NCBI RefSeq assembly: GCF_002943105.1
Contig: NZ_PTPZ01000001.1
Coordinates: 310,001-374,000, forward strand
Direction: 5' to 3'
Source: Cloacibacterium normanense
GTDB taxonomy: Bacteria; Bacteroidota; Bacteroidia; Flavobacteriales; Weeksellaceae
Length of the DNA: 64,000 bases
Shown: positions 1-8,771 of the stretch, in pieces
Position numbering within the stretch: position 1 is the stretch's first letter
Layout of the letters: each line of letters begins with the position of its first letter
Position numbers and translations under genes: made by a program
The notes under the pieces: model-generated
Seen by the model: only the letters and a program-made list of their open reading frames with translations
Database searches by the model: none
Told to the model about the DNA's origin: nothing

Positions 1-75
1 TTGTATTGGTATTCAGTTTTACCATTTCACGGTTTAATTTTCAATGGAATGCTTCGTAAATTAGCTGGGAAATAA
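1..75 (+). CDS. C-terminal end of a truncated gene (possibly DUF2867-type)
   Basis: The window opens inside a plus-strand reading frame that stays open for 24 codons and stops with TAA at 73-75. The visible tail has a WYSVLPFHGLIFNGM stretch followed by a basic end (LRKLAGK). From memory this resembles the C-terminus of DUF2867/SDR-type proteins, but that is a weak resemblance. The gene ends exactly where the convergent gamma-glutamyltransferase gene ends: its stop codon abuts the opposite stop at 76. Start and function cannot be seen. Confidence 0.55.
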   Translation: MYWYSVLPFHGLIFNGMLRKLAGK

Positions 76-1764
76 TTATTCTACGGCAACAGAATCATCG
101 CCACGACTGTCTGCAACTGCGGTTGCATTACCATTTTCGTCGATTACAATCATTTCTGTTCTGCCAATTCCGCCACGTTTTTCAAATTTGTAATTTTTTT
201 GTTCTAAAATTTTCAAAGTACTTTCAGGAAAATTTTTCTCTACAAAAACCACTTCGGGCAACCATTGATGATGAAATTTTGCAGAATTCACCGCTGACTT
301 AGGAGCCATTTTAAAATCAATCACATTCACTATGCTTTGATAGACAGAAGTAGGAATCGTAGTTCCACCAGGAGTTCCCACCACAATGTAAGGTTTTCCC
401 TTTTTCAAAACGATAGTTGGCGTCATCGAAGAAAGCATTCTTTTGTTGGGTTCAATTTTATTGGCTTCACCACCTAATGCACCAAACATATTCGGAACGC
501 CCGGTTTTACAGAAAAATCATCCATTTCATTATTCAAGAAATATCCGCCACCTTTTACCACGACTTTGCTTCCGTATAAACCGTTTAAAGTGGTCGTAAC
601 AGCAACTGCATTTCCAAATTTATCAATAATAGAAATATGCGTAGTTTCGGTAGATTCTTGAGGTTGAGCAATAATTTTCCCTACTTCTGCACTTGGGGTA
701 GCTTTTTCAAAACTAAAATTTTTCCAACGATTTTTTAAATATTCTTCAGAAATAAGCATTTCGGTTTTGTCTTCTATAAAATCTGGGTCTCCCATAAATT
801 CTGCACGGTCTGCAAAAGCTCTGCGTTCTGCTTCTACCATTACTTGAACTGCTTCTGGAGAGTTTTGTTGATATTTTTCTAAATTTTCAAAACTGCTCAT
901 TTTAAGCATTTGAGCCAAAAGAATTCCACCACTCGAAGGAAGCGACATCGAAACAATTTCGTGATTTTTATAATCGAATTGTAATGCTTTTCTTTCTTTG
1001 GTTTTATAATTTTTCAGATCTTCAAGGGTAATAATTCCGTTTCCTCGCTTCATTTCGGAAACTAAAAGTTGAGCGTTTTTACCTTCATAGAAAGCTTTTT
1101 GACCTTGTTTTTGAATTAATTTTAAGGTTTGAGCCAATTCTTTTTGAACTAAAATATCTCCTTTCTTCCAAGGAATTTCTTTGGTAAAAGCTGTTGGATG
1201 TGAATTGTGTTTTAGAAAATCTTCTCGGGTTTCATTAAGTAAATTCGCTTCTCTTTCTGTAAGGGCAAATCCTTTTTGTGCTAAATCTATGGCAGGTTGA
1301 ATTAAAACTGACATCGGTAATTTCCCGAATTTTTGATGCGTGTAAAACATTCCAGAAACCGAACCAGGAACACCGACTGCCAATCTTCCGTTTTGTGATA
1401 AATCAGTATTGGCTTTTCCTTTTTCATCGAGATACATATCTCTGGAAGCGTTTTTAGGAGCAGTTTCTCTATAATCCAATGCGATTTTTTCGCCATCTTT
1501 AGTGTAACCTACTAAAAATCCTCCACCTCCAATATTTCCAGCTTGTGGATAAACAACTGCCAAAGCAAATTGCATAGCAATCACAGCGTCAAAGGCATTT
1601 CCACCCTTTTTTAGAATTTGAGCACCTGCTTCACTTGCGAGAGGATGTGCAGAAACCACCAAACCTTTTTCTTTTGCCTTAACTTCTTTGACAATAGAAA
1701 TGTTAGTGAATTGAGCAGAAACTGTTTGTGCTAAAAAGAGGAGAAGGAAAAGTAGATTTTTCAT
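76..1764 (-). CDS. ggt: Gamma-glutamyltransferase (glutathione hydrolase), secreted
   Basis: This enzyme cleaves the gamma-glutamyl bond of glutathione and related peptides and acts outside the cytoplasm. The 562-residue precursor starts with a signal peptide (residues 1-17, ending SAQ). It matches the usual length of this N-terminal nucleophile family. The autoprocessing site is in ETTHISIIDKFGN, and the first Thr of TTHIS (about residue 374) should become the N-terminal nucleophile of the small subunit. A PGGTTIP segment later in the small subunit fits the substrate pocket. It is a single gene, convergent with the fragment at the window start and divergent from tdh. Family assignment is firm; in vivo substrate is unknown. 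Confidence 0.93.
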   Translation of the reverse strand: MKNLLFLLLFLAQTVSAQFTNISIVKEVKAKEKGLVVSAHPLASEAGAQILKKGGNAFDAVIAMQFALAVVYPQAGNIGGGGFLVGYTKDGEKIALDYRETAPKNASRDMYLDEKGKANTDLSQNGRLAVGVPGSVSGMFYTHQKFGKLPMSVLIQPAIDLAQKGFALTEREANLLNETREDFLKHNSHPTAFTKEIPWKKGDILVQKELAQTLKLIQKQGQKAFYEGKNAQLLVSEMKRGNGIITLEDLKNYKTKERKALQFDYKNHEIVSMSLPSSGGILLAQMLKMSSFENLEKYQQNSPEAVQVMVEAERRAFADRAEFMGDPDFIEDKTEMLISEEYLKNRWKNFSFEKATPSAEVGKIIAQPQESTETTHISIIDKFGNAVAVTTTLNGLYGSKVVVKGGGYFLNNEMDDFSVKPGVPNMFGALGGEANKIEPNKRMLSSMTPTIVLKKGKPYIVVGTPGGTTIPTSVYQSIVNVIDFKMAPKSAVNSAKFHHQWLPEVVFVEKNFPESTLKILEQKNYKFEKRGGIGRTEMIVIDENGNATAVADSRGDDSVAVE

Positions 1765-1879
1765 TGGGAAATATTTTTATCAAAAATAATCGAAAATTTT
1801 AAATGTTTTTCAAAAGACAACAGAATTGAGCTCCGAAAATATTTTAGGTATAAAATTTTTAATAACCCTTTAATTTTTC

Positions 1880-1887
1880 TAAATTTG
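1880..1887 (+). promoter_or_regulatory. -7 box (TAAATTTG) of tdh
   Basis: The sequence matches the Bacteroidota -7 consensus TAnnTTTG and lies 21 bp before the tdh start codon. No clear TTG -33 element is seen at the usual distance. Confidence 0.55.
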
Positions 1888-1908
1888 TGAAAATCCTAAA
1901 ATTTAAAA

Positions 1909-2877
1909 ATGGAAACCGATACGCACACGGAAAAAATTCTTATTACTGGTGCTTTAGGACAAATAGGCACCGAACTGACCAATAGATTAGTGGAAATTCA
2001 TGGCGCAGAAAATGTGATTGCTTCTGGACTAGATAGATGGGACAAGAAGTTGACTTCTGCGGGATTTTATGAAAGAATGGACGTTTCTAACACGCAATTG
2101 GTAAGACAAGTTTGTAAAGATTACGAAATTACTACTGTTTATCATTTGGCTTCTTTATTGTCTGGAACTTCGGAAAGACAGCCACAATTTGCTTGGAAAC
2201 TGAATGTAGAGCCGCTACTGAATTTATTAGAAATGGCGAAAGAGGGTTTGATAAAAAAAGTTTTTTGGCCAAGTTCTATTGCGGTTTTCGGGAAAGGAAT
2301 TCCAAAGGAAAACGTGGGGCAAGATGTGGTTCTAAATCCTACAACGGTGTACGGGATTTCTAAAATGGCAGGAGAAAAATGGTGCGAATATTACCACGAA
2401 AAATATGGTGTAGATATTAGAAGTATCAGATATCCTGGTTTAATTTCTTGGAAAACTCCAGCTGGTGGTGGAACTACTGATTATGCAGTAGAAATCTTCT
2501 ATGAAGCTATTGAAGAAGGAAAATACAAATCTTTCATCTCTGAAAATACAGCAATGCCAATGTTGTATATGGATGATGCGATTAATGCAACATTGCAATT
2601 AATGGATGCTCCATCTGAAAATCTTACGGTAAGAAGTTCATATAATTTGGGCGGAATGAGTTTTACTCCAAAAGAATTGGCAGAAGAAATCAAAAAAGAA
2701 ATTCCAGGATTTGAAATTTCTTACGAGCCAGATTTCAGACAAGCCATCGCTGATTCTTGGCCAGCTTCTATAGATGATTCTGTGGCGAAAAAAGATTGGG
2801 GATTAACCTATGATTTTGGCATTACAGAAATGACCAAAGATATGATTAAGAACCTAAAAGTGAAATTGGGAAAATAA
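1909..2877 (+). CDS. tdh: L-threonine 3-dehydrogenase, extended SDR type
   Basis: The protein probably oxidises L-threonine to 2-amino-3-ketobutyrate with NAD+, the first step of threonine conversion to glycine. The 322-residue chain has an N-terminal Rossmann motif (GALGQIG, about residues 14-20) and the SDR catalytic pair Tyr148-x3-Lys152 in TVYGISKMAGEKW. The segments VFWPSSIAVFG and SIRYPGLISWKTP are typical of the UDP-galactose-4-epimerase-like threonine dehydrogenases known from Flavobacterium frigidimaris. That family is unrelated to the zinc-dependent enterobacterial enzyme. The gene is monocistronic, with its own -7 box and a terminator at 2944-2980. A different NAD-dependent epimerase is the alternative, but the match to the Tdh subgroup is close. 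Confidence 0.85.
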   Translation: METDTHTEKILITGALGQIGTELTNRLVEIHGAENVIASGLDRWDKKLTSAGFYERMDVSNTQLVRQVCKDYEITTVYHLASLLSGTSERQPQFAWKLNVEPLLNLLEMAKEGLIKKVFWPSSIAVFGKGIPKENVGQDVVLNPTTVYGISKMAGEKWCEYYHEKYGVDIRSIRYPGLISWKTPAGGGTTDYAVEIFYEAIEEGKYKSFISENTAMPMLYMDDAINATLQLMDAPSENLTVRSSYNLGGMSFTPKELAEEIKKEIPGFEISYEPDFRQAIADSWPASIDDSVAKKDWGLTYDFGITEMTKDMIKNLKVKLGK

Positions 2878-2943
2878 TCAGGTGATAGAATTTTAGAATG
2901 CTGAGTTCTAGAGAACTTAAATTCTTCACCACAAAATAATTTT

Positions 2944-2980
2944 AAACTTTGTCTGCAGATTGTAGACAAAGTTTTTTATT
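2944..2980 (+). terminator. Intrinsic terminator after tdh
   Basis: An 11-bp perfect stem (AAACTTTGTCT at 2944-2954, AGACAAAGTTT at 2964-2974) with a 9-nt loop is followed by T-rich sequence. The next gene starts only 9 bp downstream. Confidence 0.8.
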
Positions 2981-2988
2981 TTTACGAT

Positions 2989-3741
2989 ATGGTTTTACTT
3001 ACTTTTAACATCATCGCTCCCGAAATTCCAGTTTCTTATCAAAAAATAGTTACTGAAGAGGAACTATTAAAGATTACAACAGATGGAACACAGAAAATTC
3101 TGGAAATTCTAGAAAAATATCAAGTTCACACTACTTTTTTTGTGGAAATTTCTCTGGTGGAAAAGTTACCAGAACTTTTAAAAACCATTGCTAAAAAAGG
3201 TCATGAATTGGGTTTACTCAATAAATATTCTTATCAAAAAGAAATAGAAACGGCTAAAGATTTCTTAGAAGAACTGACAGGAAAAATCATCAGAGGAATG
3301 AGACAGTTTCCCGAAAAAAGGCTAAGTTCTGAAAAACTCAAAGCCATGCAATTTATTTATCGTTCACCGATGGACTTTTCTAATATTTTCTTTTTTAAGA
3401 ATACTTTAGAAAGAAAAATTGCTTACGAAGAACATGAAATTATGGTGATACCAGAAAGTGTTTCGCCGTATTCTAGACTTCCGTATAATGATTTTACGTT
3501 TCAGATGATTCCTATGAAATTTTATCAAAATATGGTAACGGAAACGTTGCAAAAAGAAGAATATGTGATGATTTATCTTAATTCTTGGCAGTTTGTAGAA
3601 CTCAATGATAAAAAGTTTGGATTGTCTTTTTACAGAAAATACAATCTTGGCGTACAAATGGAAGAAAAACTTGATCGTTTTCTAAAATTTGTAGAAGAAA
3701 ATGATTTGGCCATTACCAGAATGAAGGATTTCTTTTTCTAA
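2989..3741 (+). CDS. Polysaccharide deacetylase-like (NodB fold) protein
   Basis: The 250-residue protein has the N-terminal layout of a NodB-type carbohydrate esterase: a first strand (LTFNIIAPEI), a helix preceding HTTFFVE and a KKGHELGLL segment. No signal peptide or membrane segment is visible. The metal site looks reduced. The usual TFDDG-type aspartates are absent from the first strand, and only one His of the H-x3-H motif is obvious. It may therefore be a divergent or inactive member. A weak -7-like box (TATTTTTA, 2977-2984) lies in the tail of the tdh terminator, so read-through from tdh is possible. Substrate unknown. Confidence 0.65.
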   Translation: MVLLTFNIIAPEIPVSYQKIVTEEELLKITTDGTQKILEILEKYQVHTTFFVEISLVEKLPELLKTIAKKGHELGLLNKYSYQKEIETAKDFLEELTGKIIRGMRQFPEKRLSSEKLKAMQFIYRSPMDFSNIFFFKNTLERKIAYEEHEIMVIPESVSPYSRLPYNDFTFQMIPMKFYQNMVTETLQKEEYVMIYLNSWQFVELNDKKFGLSFYRKYNLGVQMEEKLDRFLKFVEENDLAITRMKDFFF

Positions 3742-3747
3742 ATTAAA

Positions 3748-4953
3748 TTATACCAATTCTATAACGGTAATTTCTGGATTGATGCCCACTCTTCCAGGAT
3801 AAGCTATAACTCCGAAACCTCTGTTTACATAGAGATATTTTCCTTCTGATTCATATAAATCTGCCCATTTTTTATATTTGAATTTTACAGGCGACCATTT
3901 GATGTTTTTCAAATCTAAACCAAATTGCATTCCGTGAGTATGACCAGAAAGGGTAAGATGAATATTGGTTTTGTGTTTTTTTACCACTTCGTCAAAGTGA
4001 GTTGGGTCGTGACTCATCAAAACTTTAATCGCATCTTCAGGGACGCCCTTCAAAGCTTTGTCTAAATCACCATATTGTGGAAAAGGTTTGATTCCCCAAT
4101 TTTCTACGCCCAAAAGATAAATTTTCTCTCCATTTTTTTCTAAGGCAATATTTTCATTGCGCAGCATTTTAAAACCAGCTTCTTCTTGATAGTTTTTCAA
4201 AGTTGGAATGTTTTGCGCTTTTTCTTCTCGAGAATTCCAAGCGCCATAATCGCCATAATCATGATTTCCTAAAATAGAAAATTTTCCATCTTTGGCTTTA
4301 ATGCTTTTAAAAAGTGGAATAAATGGTTTGAATTCATCAGCATAATTATTCACCATATCACCGGTGAATAAAACCACATCTGCATCTTGTTCGTTAATCA
4401 AATCAATCGCTTTTTGTAATTTTTGAGGATTGAAAAAACTTCCACTGTGAACATCTGAAATTTGTACGATTTTATAACCTTTAAAATTTTCAGGGAGGTT
4501 TTTAAATCTCAATTTTACTTTTCTTACCGTGTGTCTGTATTTTCCGAAAATTATACCATCTATTACCAATGCTGAGAAAATTCCTGCAGCTGCAAGAGCG
4601 GTAGTAGAAATGAATTTTCTGCGCTCAGGGAAATAGTTTTCTTTAGCGGTGAAATATTTAAAACCAAATTCTACAAATCTGGTAAAATCTCCAATCAATA
4701 AAAATATTACAGACAATAGTTTCGGAAGAACGAAAATCATCATCGCAGAAACCATTAATTGAATTTGTTGATGGTCTCTAGAAGCTTTATTAAATGTTAA
4801 AATCCAAAATAAGATGATACCATAAGCCAAAAGTGTAAAAACCCAATATCCGATTCTGATGTAATTATTGGTAGTAATATTTCTAATCGCTTGATAAACA
4901 TATATTTCGATGATGAAAAATACAGCGAGTAATATTATAAAATTTGTTTTCAT
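3748..4953 (-). CDS. Membrane-anchored metallophosphoesterase (YkuE/YaeI-like)
   Basis: The 401-residue protein begins with hydrophobic segments (four predicted helices in roughly the first 140 residues). A calcineurin-like phosphoesterase domain follows. All signature blocks are present: ISDVHSG, FTGDMVNN, LGNHDYGDYG, MSHDP and SGHTHGMQFG, which supply the two-metal ligands. Family members hydrolyse phospho- or pyrophosphate esters, some acting in lipid A or isoprenoid phosphate metabolism. The exact substrate cannot be read here. It is convergent with the deacetylase-like gene and follows fabH on the same strand, separated by a terminator. Confidence 0.85.
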   Translation of the reverse strand: MKTNFIILLAVFFIIEIYVYQAIRNITTNNYIRIGYWVFTLLAYGIILFWILTFNKASRDHQQIQLMVSAMMIFVLPKLLSVIFLLIGDFTRFVEFGFKYFTAKENYFPERRKFISTTALAAAGIFSALVIDGIIFGKYRHTVRKVKLRFKNLPENFKGYKIVQISDVHSGSFFNPQKLQKAIDLINEQDADVVLFTGDMVNNYADEFKPFIPLFKSIKAKDGKFSILGNHDYGDYGAWNSREEKAQNIPTLKNYQEEAGFKMLRNENIALEKNGEKIYLLGVENWGIKPFPQYGDLDKALKGVPEDAIKVLMSHDPTHFDEVVKKHKTNIHLTLSGHTHGMQFGLDLKNIKWSPVKFKYKKWADLYESEGKYLYVNRGFGVIAYPGRVGINPEITVIELV

Positions 4954-4967
4954 AAATAATTTTTCAT

Positions 4968-5003
4968 AAAAAAAACTCCGACAAGTTAAGTAGTCGAAGT
5001 TTT
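4968..5003 (-). terminator. Intrinsic terminator after fabH-like gene
   Basis: Read on the minus strand, ACTTCGAC (4993-5000) pairs with GTCGGAGT (4975-4982), allowing one G-U pair. The stem is followed by a run of seven T. Confidence 0.75.
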
Positions 5004-5027
5004 GTATATTTTGTTTCAGAATTCTGA

Positions 5028-6095
5028 TTAAGGCATTTTGTAAACAATACAGTTGATGTTCATTCCTGCACCTACAGAACCCATTACTACGTAACCACCT
5101 TTTTTGAAAGAATGACCTTTCATTTCTCCTTTTGCAATTAAATCAAACATCGTAGGAATAGTGGCTACAGAAGAATTTCCTAAATATTGAATCGTCATAG
5201 GAGACACATTTTCATCATATTCTGATTTTCCGTATAATTTGTACAATCTAGAAACCATTGCATGATCCATTTTTGCATTGGCTTGGTGCATTAAGATTTT
5301 ATCAATGTCTTCTATGCCAATTTGAGCATTATCCATTGTTTCTTTTACCGCAGCAGGAACATTTTTGAGAGCATATTCGTAAATTTTACGACCATGCATT
5401 CTGATATACATTTTTTCTTGGTCTGCTTCTGGATTAAGCGAATGAGAATTTTCTAAATACAAAAGTTCTTCTGCATTGTCACAAACGGTATTGGTAGCAA
5501 TAATTCCCACGTTTTCTTGTTCAGATTTTTGTAAAACTACAGCTCCAGCTCCATCTGCGAAAATCATTTTATTTCTGTCAAATGGGTCAGTTACACGACT
5601 TAATGTTTCACCACCAATTACTAAAATGGTTTTTGCTTTTCCTAGTTTAATTAAATCGTCTGCTAAAATCATCGCTTCTACCCAACCTGGACAACCGAAA
5701 ATCATGTCATAAGTGATGCATTTTCTGTTCTTAATGCCCAATTTGTGTTTTACTCTTGCCGCCATATTCGGCATGAAATTCGCCATTCCGTTAGCAGAAA
5801 CTTCTCCAAAATTACTCGCGAAAATGATATAATCGAGGTCTTCTTTTTCTATTTTAGCGTCATAAATGGCTTCTTTAGCAGCTTGTACACCAAGGTCAGA
5901 ATTAAATTGGTCATTTCTCAGATATCTTCTTTCTTCAATTTCTGTGATGTCTACAAATTTTTTAATAATTTCTTCATTGGGTTTATCAATAAAATCTCCT
6001 GCGTCTGTATAAAACTTAGAGTTGATAAAATGAGAGCCATCAATTACTCTTTCTGGAATGCAACTACCTGAACCTACAATTACTGAACTTGGCAT
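5028..6095 (-). CDS. 3-oxoacyl-ACP synthase III family protein (FabH-like)
   Basis: This thiolase-fold ketosynthase condenses an acyl-CoA with malonyl-ACP, or does a related reaction in lipid or polyketide synthesis. The Cys-His-Asn triad is visible: Cys in FGCPGWVEA, His in LMHQANAKMD and Asn in YLGNSSVATIP. I place the start at 6095 (MPSSVIVGSG) rather than the upstream in-frame Met at 6128. The shorter protein (355 residues) fits the family, and the extra residues lie over the promoter region. A -7 box on the same strand at 6126-6133 supports this. It stands alone, so it may be the initiating FabH or a specialised paralogue. Confidence 0.85.
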   Translation of the reverse strand: MPSSVIVGSGSCIPERVIDGSHFINSKFYTDAGDFIDKPNEEIIKKFVDITEIEERRYLRNDQFNSDLGVQAAKEAIYDAKIEKEDLDYIIFASNFGEVSANGMANFMPNMAARVKHKLGIKNRKCITYDMIFGCPGWVEAMILADDLIKLGKAKTILVIGGETLSRVTDPFDRNKMIFADGAGAVVLQKSEQENVGIIATNTVCDNAEELLYLENSHSLNPEADQEKMYIRMHGRKIYEYALKNVPAAVKETMDNAQIGIEDIDKILMHQANAKMDHAMVSRLYKLYGKSEYDENVSPMTIQYLGNSSVATIPTMFDLIAKGEMKGHSFKKGGYVVMGSVGAGMNINCIVYKMP

Positions 6096-6125
6096 AATTT
6101 CTATATTACATTTATAATTAAGGGG

Positions 6126-6133
6126 CAAATTTA
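6126..6133 (-). promoter_or_regulatory. -7 box (TAAATTTG) of the fabH-like gene
   Basis: A perfect TAnnTTTG box on the minus strand lies 31 bp before the chosen start at 6095. It overlaps the alternative upstream start at 6128 and so argues against it. Confidence 0.6.
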
Positions 6134-6170
6134 TAAATTAAATCATAACAAACGCATAGAAAATAATTAT

Positions 6171-6178
6171 TAACTTTG
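6171..6178 (+). promoter_or_regulatory. -7 box (TAACTTTG) of the 6202 gene
   Basis: A TAnnTTTG match 23 bp before the start codon of the gene at 6202. It is divergent from the fabH-like promoter, about 40 bp away. Confidence 0.6.
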
Positions 6179-6201
6179 CAATTCTCAATATTTTTTTAAA
6201 T

Positions 6202-6768
6202 ATGAAAAAAAATGCTCCTCTTATTGGGCTTATTGTCTCGGCAAGTGTAATGCTAATTGCCTTTGGAATTTATTATTTATTTTTAGCAAAGAAAAATGAA
6301 TATTTAGTAGATAATCCTACTACTAAAACCTTTTATTTTAAGATTAATAACGGCGAAGAAAAAATCATTACTTCTGGTCAGTTCGTAAAAGTAGACCTTA
6401 ACAGAGGGAAACAAAACAGTATTAAGGTTTTCGATGATAAAAAGAAGCTTCTTTTTGATTCTGCTTTCAATGTTTCACAATACAGAGGTTTATTGAATAT
6501 TGCCGGAGAAGAATATTTTGTACACCGTCAGTTTTATGGCTATATTCCTAATAAAGATTCCCTTTTAATGGCGAGTACTTTTGAAATGGACGGCGTAAAA
6601 CTTCCTGGGCATGTTACCAAGCATAAAAAATTATACATAGAAGATTTTTATTATAATGTAGACGAAGATTATGATAAAGTCATTAAAAATATTGATAAAG
6701 TAGAATCTAGAACTAAAATTTATAGAAAAGAAGATTTTAAACTGTTCTACAAAGAAAATTATCAATAA
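6202..6768 (+). CDS. Hypothetical single-pass membrane protein
   Basis: I do not recognise this 188-residue protein. It has one N-terminal membrane helix (about residues 6-29). A soluble domain rich in lysine, aspartate and aromatic residues follows, and it is probably outside the cytoplasm. The early soluble part has alternating strand-like pattern. There is no cysteine, so it is not a lipoprotein. It is the first gene of a likely operon with menG and the PorT-like gene (gaps of 54 and 6 bp). Confidence 0.75.
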   Translation: MKKNAPLIGLIVSASVMLIAFGIYYLFLAKKNEYLVDNPTTKTFYFKINNGEEKIITSGQFVKVDLNRGKQNSIKVFDDKKKLLFDSAFNVSQYRGLLNIAGEEYFVHRQFYGYIPNKDSLLMASTFEMDGVKLPGHVTKHKKLYIEDFYYNVDEDYDKVIKNIDKVESRTKIYRKEDFKLFYKENYQ

Positions 6769-6822
6769 TACACCTAGGAAAAAGTTAGCTAAAAATATTA
6801 CTCAATACTTATTAATAAATAC

Positions 6823-7539
6823 ATGCAAGTAAAACCATACAATACCGATCAAAGTAAAAAAACGGAAGTAGAAGATATGTTTGATAACATCGCTCCGAAA
6901 TATGATTTGTTAAATCATGTTTTATCGATGAAAATAGACGTACTTTGGAGAAATACTTTAGTGAAATGGATGAATAAAGATGCTCCAAAACTCGTACTAG
7001 ATGTAGCGACAGGAACAGGAGATCTTGCTATAGCTGTACAAAAAGGAACTGGAGCAGAAGTAGTAGGTTTAGACCTTTCTCAGCAAATGCTGAACGTAGG
7101 AATTGATAAAATTAAAAAACTAAATTTAGACCAAAAGATATCAATGCAAAAAGGAGATGCAGAAAATCTTCCTTTTGAGGATAATAAATTCGATGCAGTT
7201 TCCGTTGCATTTGGAGTAAGAAATTTCGAAAATTTAGAAAAAGGTTTAGCCGAGCTAAGAAGAGTTGTGAAAGAAAATTCTAGCGTTTATATTCTGGAAT
7301 TTTCAAAAGTAGAAGGGTTTTTAGCGCCATTTTATATGTTTTATTTTAAAAATATTTTACCGCAAATCGGTAAATTAGTTTCTAAAGATAATAGAGCATA
7401 TACGTATTTGCCAGATTCTGTAAATGCTTTTCCTTTTGGCGAAAAAATGAAACAAATTTTACTAGACACAGGATACAGCAAAGTAGAATATAAAAAACTA
7501 AGTTTAGGGATAGCTACCATTTATAAAGCGACCAAATAA
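6823..7539 (+). CDS. menG: Demethylmenaquinone methyltransferase
   Basis: The enzyme methylates demethylmenaquinone with S-adenosylmethionine in the last step of menaquinone synthesis (UbiE/MenG family). The 238 residues match the family length. An opening MFDNIAPKYDLLNHVLSM block, a SAM motif I (LDVATGTGDLA) and the VAFGVRNFENL block are all present. Flavobacteria use menaquinone, so the MenG role is expected. The PorT-like gene follows after 6 bp, an arrangement I recall from several Bacteroidota. Confidence 0.95.
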   Translation: MQVKPYNTDQSKKTEVEDMFDNIAPKYDLLNHVLSMKIDVLWRNTLVKWMNKDAPKLVLDVATGTGDLAIAVQKGTGAEVVGLDLSQQMLNVGIDKIKKLNLDQKISMQKGDAENLPFEDNKFDAVSVAFGVRNFENLEKGLAELRRVVKENSSVYILEFSKVEGFLAPFYMFYFKNILPQIGKLVSKDNRAYTYLPDSVNAFPFGEKMKQILLDTGYSKVEYKKLSLGIATIYKATK

Positions 7540-7545
7540 TCACCC

Positions 7546-8322
7546 ATGAAAAAAACGTTAATCAAAACATTCTCGCTCCTTTTTTTAGGAATGTTTTTGT
7601 TTACTCAAGCTCAATTTAGAAACCGAGATAGACAAGATAGAAGACAAGAGCAAGATTCTTATCAATACAGTTATGGTTTTTATTTAAATCTTAACCAATT
7701 TGACTATAAACTCGTTCTAGACCCAAAATATGGAATGGAAGACAAAGTAAATCTTGTTCAAACCAAACCTACTTACAGTTTTGGAGCTGGTTTAATTGGG
7801 AGAATGAGATTGAATGACAACTTTGATTTAAGAATAGAGCCAGGTTTACAATTTGTAGAAAGAGAACTTACTTTTAATACACAATCAAACGACCAATATG
7901 CTGCAGATGCTAGTAATCCTTTTACACCAAAAACGCTTACTGAAGCAGATATGGTAAGAAGAGTGAAATCTACGTATGTAGACATCCCGATTATGCTAGA
8001 AATTCATGCAGACAGATGGTATAATTCTAGACCTTATGCAGCAGCTGGACTTAATTATATGGTGAACTTACAGTCTAATTCTAGTGCTACAGATGACAAT
8101 CAACAAGGAATTTTCAGAAGTACAACCCATAATTTTGCATGGAGCGCAGAAGCAGGAATACAGTTTTATTTCTCAAGATTTAAGTTAACTCCAGCTTTTA
8201 GAGGAACCTTTGCCTTTAATAACGAAATTGTAGCAGATAACGCTGGAACGCCACCTTATTGGACGGCAGCAATCTCTACCATGCAAACAAGAGCTTTCAT
8301 GTTTGTATTGAAATTTGAATAA
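7546..8322 (+). CDS. porT: PorT-like outer membrane beta-barrel protein (type IX secretion)
   Basis: The 258-residue protein has a signal peptide (about residues 1-22, ending TQA). A small barrel follows, ending in the typical aromatic/Phe C-terminus (FVLKFE). The segments YGFYLNLNQFDYKL, RIEPGLQFVERELTF and VDIPIMLEIHADRW resemble PorT/SprT, an outer-membrane component of the type IX secretion/gliding apparatus. Its position directly after menG is consistent with this. It could also be annotated only as a generic outer membrane beta-barrel protein. The window encodes a clear type IX cargo (endonuclease at 61977), so the system must operate in this organism. Confidence 0.7.
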   Translation: MKKTLIKTFSLLFLGMFLFTQAQFRNRDRQDRRQEQDSYQYSYGFYLNLNQFDYKLVLDPKYGMEDKVNLVQTKPTYSFGAGLIGRMRLNDNFDLRIEPGLQFVERELTFNTQSNDQYAADASNPFTPKTLTEADMVRRVKSTYVDIPIMLEIHADRWYNSRPYAAAGLNYMVNLQSNSSATDDNQQGIFRSTTHNFAWSAEAGIQFYFSRFKLTPAFRGTFAFNNEIVADNAGTPPYWTAAISTMQTRAFMFVLKFE

Positions 8323-8348
8323 GAAAAATTTTTCTAAATATTTGATTT

Positions 8349-8380
8349 AAAGAAGATTCTAAGGAGTCTTCTTTTTTTAT
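8349..8380 (+). terminator. Intrinsic terminator after the PorT-like gene
   Basis: AGAAGATTCT (8351-8360) pairs with GGAGTCTTCT (8363-8372) with two G-U pairs, and a T run follows. Confidence 0.8.
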
Positions 8381-8436
8381 TTAAAGTTTTGCTTTAAATT
8401 ATTATTAAATTTCTGTTTAACTGATTATTTTTTTTA

Positions 8437-8444
8437 TATTTTTG
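8437..8444 (+). promoter_or_regulatory. -7 box (TATTTTTG) of the coiled-coil/zapA operon
   Basis: A TAnnTTTG match 24 bp before the start at 8469. A small inverted repeat, GTTAG-AA-CTAAC (8449-8460), sits at the expected transcript start and could be a 5' hairpin or operator. Confidence 0.6.
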
Positions 8445-8468
8445 CATTAGTTAGAACTAACACCTGAA

Positions 8469-8771
8469 ATGCTTAAAGAATTAGAGAATAATTTTTCTTT
8501 ACTTGAAAAAAAGATTTTTGAGATGAATAAAAGTTATCAAAATCTTTTAGAAAAGCATGCTATTCTCTCAGAAGACTTTGAAAATCTGAAAGTTAAATAT
8601 GAAGAAGAGCATAAGAGAAATCAGGAGTTAACAGAAGAGCAAAAAAAAATAAAATTAATCTCAGCAATATCTGGCAATCCAGACCACAATCGATTGATGA
8701 AAAATCATATCAATAGATTGGTCAAAGAAATAGATGCTTGTATTGCACAACTTCAAAATAGTGGCTTGTAA
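8469..8771 (+). CDS. Small coiled-coil protein upstream of zapA
   Basis: The 100-residue protein is almost entirely charged heptad-like helix (E/K rich, leucines at regular spacing, about residues 1-70) with a short C-terminal helix. It has no signal peptide. Its stop codon TAA shares a base with the zapA start (TAATG), so the two are probably translationally coupled. By position it may be a ZapB-like or other divisome coiled-coil partner of ZapA, but the sequence alone does not prove this. Confidence 0.8.
   Translation: MLKELENNFSLLEKKIFEMNKSYQNLLEKHAILSEDFENLKVKYEEEHKRNQELTEEQKKIKLISAISGNPDHNRLMKNHINRLVKEIDACIAQLQNSGL

Noticed and set aside
2884-2911. Heptamer array after tdh (GATAGAA, TTTTAGA, ATGCTGA, GTTCTAG)
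   Set aside because: Units are too divergent from one another to claim a period-7 array on their own, although position and wording resemble the other arrays.
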